Source: Lojkania enalia (lineage: Eukaryota; Ascomycota; Dothideomycetes; Pleosporales). Taken from it: 64,000 nucleotides of DNA. Below the pieces are notes generated by a model. The model searched no databases. It was not told where the DNA came from and saw only the letters and a program-made list of their open reading frames with translations. The position numbers and the translations under genes are program-made. The DNA is taken from the NCBI GenBank assembly GCA_010094045.1, contig ML986638.1, forward strand, positions 107,661 through 171,660, written 5' to 3'. Shown here piece after piece: positions 51,225-60,273 of the stretch; the first letter of the stretch is position 1; each line of letters opens with the position of its first letter.

Positions 51225-51503
51225 GTTGCGAATTGCTAATGCTGATAGAGGAAGGAACGGCAACAAGGTGAGAAAAGCGGGTTTTGAGCTGTGGAAAGGT
51301 TATTGTTGACTCACTACAAATTGACTCACGAATGGTCTCAGGGCTGAATGTGAAAATCAAAATCCCTAGAGGGGCAGGTGGGGCGGCCGGAACATAATTC
51401 TTCCGCCGGACACTGCCCCACCAAGATCTAGCGACTGAACTCTTCAAATGTCCAGCCACCTGGAATAATTAATTTATAATGAATTTCATAAAACATACAC
51501 CTC
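51225..51503. promoter_or_regulatory. KRS1 upstream region
   Basis: About 280 bp between the KRS1 start and the 5S gene. It marks the boundary from conserved genes to the repeat-rich island. Confidence 0.45.
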
Positions 51504-51622
51504 ACATACGATCAAAGGTTGTGGAGAATTGAGAACCCCGTTCGCTCTTCTGTACACAAGCCACAAACCGGTGGATTAGTAGTTAGGTGGGTGACCACTA
51601 GCGAATACCCACTGTTGTATGT
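51504..51622 (+). rRNA. 5S ribosomal RNA gene (divergent type)
   Basis: Exactly 119 nt, from ACATACGATC to GTTGTATGT, followed by eight further T, a pol III terminator. Helix I ends pair (ACATACGA with TTGTATGT). The 3' half carries the internal control region GGTGGGTGACCAC. Compared with the usual ascomycete 5S, many positions differ in pairs: helix II is GGTTGTGG with CCACAAACC, helix III AGAA with TTCT, and helix V GTGG with CCAC. The paired changes preserve folding, so this is probably a functional variant and not decay. Filamentous ascomycetes have dispersed 5S genes of several types. Confidence 0.82.
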
Positions 51623-51848
51623 TTTTTTTTAGGCAGTTCTCAAACATATCCGAAAGTCTTGAATAGTGAATGTAACCGGTACACCTTCCATGATTGAATA
51701 GTGCATGATAATTCTATAAAGAGATAGATGCAGCATTATATCTAGTAAAGTTGGCTGAGCATCTGAGTAATGCAGAGGGGGACGATGCTTACACAGGTAC
51801 GATTGGGTAGGATCTTTTGTTAGCCTGTCTTACCAATTAGGTGAATTG
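51623..51848. other. Short spacer before the solo LTR
   Basis: 226 bp between the 5S terminator and the LTR. No gene is seen. Confidence 0.45.
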
Positions 51849-52127
51849 TGTAACGATGCGAAGAAATCGTTCCACGAAAAGCTTCACATGCAACCTTATC
51901 CCAAAGCTTTTCGCTTATCTTATCCTACCCCCGGCTCCGCCCCTTTTCCCATCCGTATATAGTTGCACACTCCCTCATAAGTAGCTCGGTAGTTTTTCTA
52001 TATCCTTTCGTGCAAGGCCTATAGGTGTCAATGGAATTCCCAGGTTCCTGAACCCCCACACACTCCCATATGCCTCTGAGTGGATTCGTGCCGCATTCGG
52101 ACCCATTGTCTTGCCTGCGCCGTTACA
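51849..52127. repeat. Solo LTR, 279 bp, with target duplication AATTG
   Basis: It begins TGTAACG and ends CGTTACA, the TG...CA borders of LTRs. Directly flanking 5-bp copies AATTG (51844-51848 and 52128-52132) are a perfect target-site duplication. In inverted orientation it aligns along its full length, with exactly the same 279-bp size, to the LTR at 59995-60273. Most differences are C/T or G/A. No internal retrotransposon sequence is present, so it arose by LTR-LTR recombination. Confidence 0.88.
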
Positions 52128-52132
52128 AATTG

Positions 52133-52458
52133 GTGGTTAGGTGCGGGATCACATCTCTTTTTGATAAGAAATATTTATAGTTGATATATTCAAATTGACG
52201 TCTACATATAAAAAAGACATTGTCCAGATATAATACAAGGCGTATAGGTTACATAGATATTAATTATACGTAGTATGAGGATATTCTCGATACGATATAA
52301 ATATAATGCAGCATTCCATATACCTTAGGCGACACTAGGAAGAGATTGCAGCATAGGTTACGGATTATCCGATCGACATCTCCAGTCTTACTCCCACCTA
52401 ATGCATCGATAAGATATAAACATCCAGTTCTTAATAAACTTTAGAGAGCATAACTCTA
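52133..52458. other. A/T-rich spacer, with a 5S-like start
   Basis: The first 29 bases after restoring a single AATTG target site resemble the 5S control region (see findings). The rest is A/T-rich with nothing recognisable. Confidence 0.35.
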
Positions 52459-53000
52459 ACGTATTCCACAAGCCCCACCCAAGTTTCAACGACTTTATAA
52501 GATCATAGCTTAACAACGCGCCAGGATACTTTAAACAAAACAATTATCTGAGTTTAAGAAGCTTTAATAGCTGCTTTCTGGCACGTATGTGAATTATGCC
52601 CTATCTCTCCACAGCGTTTATAACGTTGTCTTACCCGCGCGCGAGCCTTGCCTGACGCATTCCCCCTTCTAATTGATCATCCAAATCCCCTTAAGTAATT
52701 GTTTCCTCTCCTTCTACCTTAGTTAAGGTTCCATGCTTTTGAATCTACTTCTTCTTACGTTGTATACGTTTTGTGGTGGCCTTATTAGCGCTCTTAAGGC
52801 TTACGAGTCAGTTTTCAAGTAGTACAGCCGAACAGAGCATTACCTCAGCGCTTTCCTTAAGCTGGCCAATTGCTGTAATAATGAAAATATGTGACGAGAT
52901 TTTATGCATTTTAATTTGATCACGAATTAATGTCGACTGAGCCTTAAGCTCATAAGCATTACTTGGTGTTTTAGTCTCCCGTTAGGTAGCCTCTAGTAAG
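52459..53000 (-). pseudogene. Fot1/pogo transposon fragment (3' end of transposase)
   Basis: The 3' terminal inverted repeat ACGTATTCCACAAGC starts at 52459 next to TA (52457-52458), the pogo/Fot1 target dinucleotide. Reading minus strand toward it, a broken frame encodes the transposase C-terminus: SAEVMLCSAVLLEN, SANKATTKRIQRKKK, IQKHGTLTKVEGEE, then a zinc-knuckle-like RCGEIGHNSHTC ending at a TAA near 52562. TGA, TAG and TAA codons replace expected Arg or Gln codons, and one frameshift is present. The 5' two thirds are missing. Confidence 0.82.
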
Positions 53001-53009
53001 ATAGGCATA

Positions 53010-53640
53010 GTCCTCTCATAGGTGGTGCATTAACGCAGAACGTATCCTGGAGATGATGGTATGCATGGAAGCCCTCCCTAATGAAGCAGATATCCTTCTA
53101 ACCACCATAGCTTTTACATCAATCTTCCATTCGGCGCTATTGCGGCTACAGCAATTCTCATAGCCTTCCGAGCTTCGGGCCAAGGTGATATTTGCAACAC
53201 GCCCCTCATGGAAAAGGTTCTGCACACAGACATTCCAGATGTCACATTTATTAGCGCTGCAGTTATTTGATTCACGATGGGTTTTCGATGGACTGGGGCG
53301 AAGAAAGATTGGAGCAGTACAGATATTGGAACATTGGTGGGCTCCGTCCTATTCGCAATCGCCTTTGTACTTTAGCAATGGCTTCAGGGTGAGCGAGCGT
53401 TTATCACAAGAAAAACAGTCCGACAATTAACTCTACGCACGGCCGGCATATTTGAGTTTTTGTAAGTGTACTTCCGCCTTCGCCAAATCTTCAATTGATT
53501 TTCATACCCAATGTGTCTAGCACGTTTTACATTGCCCTGTTCTATCTTCCAATTTACTTCCGAACAGTACTGGGCGGTGTCGCGTATCAGGGAGCATCAA
53601 TTGCTGAGGCAAATATTGATGTATTGAAGGAGGGTAAGTG
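53010..53640 (+). pseudogene. MFS drug transporter (DHA14 type) remnant
   Basis: One broken frame shows successive MFS blocks: PLIGGALTQNVSWR, then across an intron-like gap FYINLPFGAIAATAILIAF, DIPDVTFISAAVI, WTGAKKDWSS, GTLVGSVLFAIAFVL, QWLQGERAFI, and after a second intron FYIALFYLPIYF. A TGA replaces the Trp expected in SWRWCFYIN; a second TGA follows SAAVI, and TAG follows FVL. The 5' part is absent, cut off near the Fot1 fragment, and the 3' part ends before the kinase gene. It is clearly dead. Confidence 0.78.
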
Positions 53641-53750
53641 GCCTGCCTGACGAGCACGGATGCGTCATTGACCGTGCTAGGCATCAGTGCGGCCAACATG
53701 CCTTTGGACCGTCACACTAACTTCCCACAATGATATAGTGTCTCTACACC

Positions 53751-55200
53751 ATGCTGAGATTTGGTCAACGCGCATGTACTCGCTTCAAATTTCCCTCTCA
53801 CATCTCCCGAATTTCGCGCTTCCAGAGTACGAAAATGAATGCCAGCGAGCTCTTCGAGGAGGAGCGCCTTCCGTGGTATAGCCATAATCAGTTTTATCCA
53901 GCACGACCTGGTGAGATTCTCGATTCTAGCTTTAAGGTTATAGGAAAACTCGGTTACGGTGCATACTCCACGGTCTGGCTGTGTCGGGATGTCCGGTATG
54001 TTTGGCGTTCTTCACCCCCACCCACCCTTCAAAGTCTGATCATCCATGCACAGAGAACGAGACGCTGGCTTCGTCGCTGTCAAGATTTGTACCCGAGATG
54101 CCGAAAAGACCCCACAGCTCAATCGAGAGCTAGATTTTTACGAGCATGTCAGTTCTATGCAATCACAGCATCGCGGCCAAGCATACATCCGCGGACTGTA
54201 TGGCGAATTTGAGCTTGACGGTCCGACTGGCAAACATTTGTGCTTTGTTCATCCACCCATGCACATGACTATTCGACAGCTCCAGTATTACAACCCAGCA
54301 CACAAGCTCGACGTTCCGCTTCTGAAGTGCACGCTAGCCAATGTGCTAAAGGCGCTGTCGTTCTTACACGACGAGGCTAAGGTCGTACATACAGGTACGG
54401 CAAGATGATGCAACATGATTGAATCAACTGACAAGTTAGACATCAATCCTGGAAATATCATGCTGACTGTGGATGATGACACTATTCTGGAAAACTTCGA
54501 GAAAGCTGAAGCAGAGAACCCGTCACCATCCAAAGTGATTGACGACACACGCACCATTTACAGTTCCCGTAAGCTTCCCCATCCTACGGGTGATCTTTGG
54601 GGCCAACCAGTTCTCTGTGACTTTGGAGAAGCGCGGATAGGAGATTCCCACTCTGGCTTAATTCAGCCTGAGCTATATCGTGCACCAGAGATAATTTTCG
54701 AGATGGAGTGGGGCTCTAAGGTGGACATTTGGAGTGTCGCCACGTTGGTAAGTATTCAATACTATTATAAGGAAGTCTCAATGACTTACTCTTGATTAGG
54801 TGTGGGACTTGTTTGAAGATGAGCATCTATTCGACGCCCGTGACAACGAGGGCAACCCATCAGAGACACATCATGTTTCCGAAATGGTTGCATGCCTTGG
54901 AATGCCTCCGCTTGAATACACGCAAAGCAACCATATGACAAAGAAGGTCTTCGACAAGCAAGGTTAGTCATTGAGATCGTCCCGACATAGACTCTGCTAA
55001 GTTCAATAGGACACTGGACGGGTGGCTCCAAGAGTGTAACTATTCCTAAGATCTCACTCGAGGAAAGAGTCTCGGTGCTTGAAGGGGAGGAAAAGGAATT
55101 GTTTCTCGATTTCATACGCTCGATGCTCAGATGGCGGCCGGAAGACAGGAAGTCGGCGACTGAACTCCTGAAGCACTCATGGATGGCCGACACTATGTAG
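53751..55200 (+). CDS. SRPK-family protein kinase
   Basis: Five exons: 53751-53995, 54054-54394, 54440-54747, 54800-54962 and 55010-55200, total 415 aa with consistent phases. The glycine loop is GKLGYGAYSTVW, the ATP lysine is in FVAVKI, the catalytic loop is HTDINPGNIM, and the metal-binding motif is DFGEAR. The large insert between lobes and the DFGEAR form are those of fungal SRPK-like kinases, which are often amplified. The loop has Asn where most kinases have Lys, as in divergent SRPKs. It lies alone among transposon and transporter relics, yet the frame is intact. Substrates are unknown; classical SRPKs phosphorylate SR splicing factors. Confidence 0.82.
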
Positions 55201-57877
55201 TTGCGACGACGATCAAGCAACCATTGCACTGCAAAGTCATTCTCGCGGAGTTTTTGTATCAGTTACATGTTTAGGATTGATCTACAAAAACATATGCTTC
55301 TTCACTTCACTTCCGGGCATTTCATGTCATCATCGACGACCTAGCAGTTGTTCTGGCCGACTTTAGCATCCGCACATGATATTGACGGCTTGGACCTCAC
55401 TCGTTTTGCTCCCGACTGTCGGTCAATTCAATCTGCGCAAAAACTCCTTTTGTCGCTAAGTAGTACGTGTCCGGAGCTTAGATATCGTCGTCCTTGAGCA
55501 ATAGCATGAGTGGGGGCAGCGCCATTGACAAGAACACCTCCGCGCCACAAGTCAAAAAGCTCGAGCATATGGAAGACATTCAGGACACCCCGCGAGAAGA
55601 ATAAGTACATCAATACCGCAGAGCTTGATGCCAAGCTTCGAGAGCTCATTAGCAACATTCATTCGATTATGCGACGTTAGCTTTAGTATAAAGATCGATT
55701 ACCTACAAAGTACAAATATTAAGCTACGAGAAGAGATAGAAACATAGAAGAAAAAGGCAAGTACAGAATCTTAGCGAGTGAAGCTTATAGAAGAATAGCA
55801 CTGCAGAGTCCGTAAGAGTTTGGAAGAACAGCTTTGCAGAATATACGAGAATAATTAGTAGCTTCAAGAATAAGTAGATAGATATGCTGCGAGTACGGAG
55901 TACTTGAAGACATGCTTACGAAATGCTCCCAAGGATTAAGGACGGCACTGCCAGTGTTAGAAGAGATGAAGAAGAGGGTTTCCTCTGTAGTTTCCTGAGC
56001 GGGCATAGATACTTTCAGATAAATCATTCTCTCCAGATCTCACAGCTTCTTAGTTCTAGTCAGTGAATCAACATCAGTTCGATGTTTCTAATATCAAGAT
56101 TCTACTCAAATCTGGAGACCTCGCAGGATGCTGCCATTGACACTGGGCTGCGGCGTATTGGTCTCAGCTGTGCTCGATAGCCGCTAGTAGGCTGCGAGTG
56201 AGGTTAAACCATCTGTAGTTGGATTGATCACCATTACCATACCTGCCTAACAGTGTTGCGCCTGAGCATAGTACACGGTAATGGGCTGGTAGTCTTCGAA
56301 TTCAACAGAGAAGGTGGGCTTATTGCTTAGGTCCCAGCCTTAGTAATTTTGGGGCTGGGTATGGTTCTTCAGTGAGTTGACATGAACGAATCCGGAATTG
56401 AATTAGCCAGACGGTGTGCAGCCTTGACTCGGCTGGCCAGCAGCATGAATGTCGGGCTACCCGAGGATGGTGGCCAATCCATCACTGTTTCACGCCGGCC
56501 CTCGTTCAGGCTCCAACCCTTGATCTACTCCAGCGCTGAACCCGGAAAGACAAAGCTAGCTGCTCTAGAACCTTCACAGGGATATCGGGACTTGGTATGT
56601 CCATTCAGCTTGCGCAAATAATGCTTCTGTCGCACCATCATGTCACGCTTTGAAGTTCCGTTGGCTCTAGCCGTGTACACCTTGCTCATCATGCAATATA
56701 CACTGCTCCTAGCCCATGTTTATTACGGCAGAGAGGCGCTTCCTAGAACGATATCCCGCCGTTTCTACTTTATATGGACATGGTTTGACTCATAAGGGCC
56801 ACCGCATAATCCAACAGCTGCGGTTTCTCACAGCCTGCTTCTAATTTTGGTAAAGCTACCATCCTTTACGGCTTCATTCCCCAATGAAATCCCTTTAAGA
56901 AGTCTCTCCTCCTCGAGCCGGGCTTTGAAACTACCATGGGTCGCCGGTAATACGCCGCCCCGGCTCGTCTGATTGTGCTTCGTCATCCAATTCGCTGGCC
57001 TACGAGAGGGTGCTGGCGGTGGCGGATCCTGTGAGGCTCCTTCAGGAAGAAGTCTTGATTGTGCATCTATCTCGATCATCGTGCCGTCAATGATGACTAC
57101 TTAGCTGACTTGGCGTCTTCTCCAGTCCAATCAGTCTTCCGTCGTTACATTATCCAGGAGCTAGACTCTCTCTCGCGAAGACAGGATCATCGGACAACTT
57201 CGCCTTCCCTGATTATGCCTTATCGGGGAGTTTGTCAGAGGCTACCAAAGGGTCATGCCACCATGAATTCTGTAATTTATCGTTATTGTCTCGATTGGTC
57301 ACCATGTAGTAGTTTTGATACCACCGTAGTGATCCCAGGTAGTTATAAATCGTTACTGAAAAGTTGAAATGTAATTCTCAGACCATTGTACAGTATAGAA
57401 TAAAAAATTAAATGCAATCCTTCTAATTCTCTTGGGCTTTTTTACCGTCTCGCTTATAGTTGAATGTGAGGACAAGCAAGGCTAGTTTACTGTAAGTGTG
57501 ACGACTATTGGTTAGGGAATGTGACGTACCGATGTCTTGGCAGACTCACGATTGGAAGGGTCCCTTTTCGGGCTTCGCCAATGGTGGAGCCTAAATTCAG
57601 GACCCTGCTCATAGTCAAAATTAAGAATGATCGGGATTGATTAAAGCTAGCTCGTGCTCAGGCATGAGCCTGTTGGATTTGCTCAGGGTGGGTTTAGTCT
57701 TGCTCAGCCACTGCATGACGGAGGTCTGATTCCGGGGCCTTGTTGCATGAGCGTGTTCTTGGGTTGAGCGCTAGTCAAGGATTCTTAGATGGAAAAGGTA
57801 GACGGTAAGGAAATATTAATACGCTTGTATTGAAAAGCTAAGTATATTTTGCCGCCATTTCCAGCGGCGTATGCCAC
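55201..57877. other. Gene-poor, repeat-derived sequence
   Basis: About 2.7 kb. At about 55535-55860 a broken plus-strand frame reads WKTFRTPREKNKY, AELDAKLRELISNIHSI and KGKYRILASEAYRRIALQ with stops between. It resembles the charged C-terminal part of pogo-type transposases but is only tentative. A minus-strand frame at 57079-56828 and a plus frame at 56382-56621 have no recognisable content. No intact gene is seen. Confidence 0.4.
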
Positions 57878-58234
57878 TCATTTTGTAGGGCATTGTCGTC
57901 GGTGGTGAGTCTGTATAGTGCAACATGTATCGAGCCAGAACCATTTGATATTGAGATCCCGCGTAAGTTTGGAAGTTTCGACGATCTTGGCGTATCCAGC
58001 CCGTTCTGTTATGGCCTCCTGGGAACAGGGAAAGTTTCCACTGGTGCTAAGGATGAAGCGGTAGAGGGGGTTGGATCTGATGTTCTCGGGTATAGATTCG
58101 AGTTTTTGTAGCCACAGCATATCTTCGTAGCTAACTTCATCATCGCCCCAAGTATGAGATAGGATGGCATACCTTGGAAGGCAGCTCTCATTGAACACTT
58201 TGAATTCGAGCGTTTCGGAATCAAGGAGGCGCAT
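57878..58234 (-). pseudogene. Truncated HET-domain gene
   Basis: The ATG at 58234 opens MRLLDSETLEFKVF, then YAILSHTWGDDEVSYEDM and AGYAKIVETSKLTRDLNIKWFWLDTCC. This is the N-terminal half of a HET (heterokaryon incompatibility) domain in correct order. After DTCC the family sequence is lost and the frame stops at 57878. Intact HET proteins are several hundred residues longer. The 3' part was probably lost in a rearrangement. Any remaining product of 118 aa would lack the rest of the domain. Confidence 0.78.
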
Positions 58235-59198
58235 GATGAAGTCTGAGATACTAGAGAGTATTTCTTTTCTAGTTTCTGAGTAACATAGAGCTCTCCAGGT
58301 TATAGCCAGCCCTAGGTAGTCGGAGATAGGACTAGCCGAGAAAACAAACTCTAGCGGCTCAGCCCATTCTCATGTCGCTTATCGGGGAAAGGAACTGATC
58401 TTGTGACTCAGTGCCCGTCTGAATCAATATCAGATGTTGAATTTATTCTGTGAAGCATATCATGAAATTTCCTGCTAGGCAACAAGGCTAAGCTCCAGAG
58501 CAGGACGGTACCGGCGAAGAGTCGGCCAAAGACATCCGGGTGATGCAAGGCGATAACAAAATGCATACACGAGCGGGTTTCAGAAACCCAACTTTCGCTG
58601 ATGATACTTCTGGAATAATATTTTAGGAGAAATGGTCTAGGAGAAGGTAGAGGGGCCGGGGCTGAAGCTGAGCGCTGGTGGATATGGGCAGTGCGACGGT
58701 GGCTTGCAATTTCTCGTCACTTCGTGGTACAGTTGTGCACTTCCCTGAATGTGTGAACATAAAATATGAACACAATATTCGAAGCTTAGGGTTATGGGTT
58801 ATCCTAAGAGTCGGCGTCTGATGCACCCACTTCACTATACTCTGCTTACATCTATATATCCGACGTATGCAAATTCCACAATGGCTTTAGAACGACTCGC
58901 TAGCTCTTACATTCGTGTTTCCTTTTTCTTGTCTTAACAGTGATAAGGCATATTACGTGCCCTTTGGCATTGGTCAATAGCCTAGTTGCTTAGTTGCACA
59001 GCCTCCACGAATGATAAAGGCTGGGCACTTCCCGCATTTCCAATATCTTTGCTGAAATATGGGATCATTTTCGGATATTTAGTGCCTGTCGTTTATCAAT
59101 TTTATGGAAGGTTGATTGGTATAGTTATTAATCTAGTTGACTTCAACCAAGTAAGAGGTCTCAGAACGTTGGCTTTCGAATACCTCTTTTTTCAACTA
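58235..59198. other. A/T-rich spacer before the nested transposons
   Basis: About 960 bp with no gene recognised. The 88-aa frame at 58986-59252 crosses the transposon border, so it is not a gene. Confidence 0.45.
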
Positions 59199-59994
59199 AC
59201 GTACTCCACAAGCGAATGTTCCACACAAGCGAGTGAGCCACCCCAACACTAATTCTTAGCCTGTCAACTAGCAACCACCATGGCTCCACAACCAAGCACT
59301 CAATCAGCTTCAAAAGAGGCTTAAACAATCCTAGCAATTCAAGCTCTCGAAAACGACGTGTCATTAAGCGTAAGGCAGGCTGCAGCGCTATATAACGTTG
59401 ACTGAATACGCCTCCAATGAAGATGCGCTAGGATAACTATACGACGCGATTGTGAGGCTAATTTAAAGAGGCTTATAAAGCTAGAAGAGGAGGTAATTAT
59501 TAAGTTTATCCTTGAACTAGATTCGAACGGCTTTTCGCCTACCCTAGCTACTATATGAGATATAGCTAATATCCTACTAGCTAAATAAGAAGCTGCTCTA
59601 GTTAGTTAAAACTAGCTATCGAACTTTGTTTCGCGTACGTTATTAATTAAAACCCGCCTTAACCAACCGTACGATTACCAATAAGTAAAATGCGAGGATC
59701 TAGAGGTTATAGGTAGATAGTTTAACCTAGTTAAGGCAACAGTTGAGAAATATAGGATAATAACTAAAGATATCTTTAATTTTAATAAGACAGGCTTTTA
59801 GATAAAGGTAATAACTAGTTATATAGTTATTACAGGAATAGAGCGACGTAATAGACTAAAAGCTATATAGCTAGGTAATTATAAGTAGACTACTATTATT
59901 TAGGGAGTTAGTTTAGCAGGCTGGTTAATTCTACTATATATAATCCTTAAGATAAAATACTACTAGGCAGCCTAGTATAGTAAAGATCTACTAA
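59199..59994 (+). pseudogene. Fot1/pogo transposon, 5' part, RIP-eroded
   Basis: It starts at TA (59197-59198) followed by ACGTACTCCACAAGC, which matches the inverted repeat at 52459 except for one base. The transposase ATG is at 59280 (MAPQPSTQSASKEA). The broken frame keeps the pogo order: ILAIQALENDVSLSVRQAA, LIKLEEEVIIKFILELDSNGFSP, NFVSRTLLIKTRLN, CEDLEVIGRWFNLV, KYRIITKDIFNFNKTGF, VITSYIVITGIERRNR. More than ten stops occur, nearly all where a C-to-T change in CAA, CAG or CGA, or a G-to-A change in TGG, explains them. At 59994 it is cut by the chromovirus LTR. Confidence 0.88.
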
Positions 59995-60273
59995 TATAAT
60001 AGCGCAGGTAAGATAATAGGTCTAAATATAGTACGAATCTACTTAGAGGTATATAGGAGTGCGTAGGGGATTAGGGACCTAGAAATTCTATTAACACCTA
60101 TAAGCCTTATATAAAAGGATATAGAAGAACTACTAAGCTATTTATAAGGGAGTATATAACTATATACGGAAGGGAAAAGGGGTAGAACTAGGGGTAGAAT
60201 AAGATAAGCGAAAAGCTTTAGGATAAGGTTATATATAAAGCTTTTCGTAGAACGATTTCTTTGTATTATTATA
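59995..60273 (-). repeat. 3' LTR of the chromovirus (279 bp)
   Basis: The ends are TATAATAG and TATTATTATA, the RIP-altered forms of TGTAACGG and CGTTACA in the solo LTR. Length is identical (279 bp). The neighbouring CTACCCCCCTCC on the plus strand is the polypurine tract of the minus-strand element, confirming orientation and the inner border. Confidence 0.85.

Noticed and set aside
58986..59252. 88-codon frame at the left end of the Fot1 copy
   Set aside because: It crosses the transposon border and inverted repeat.
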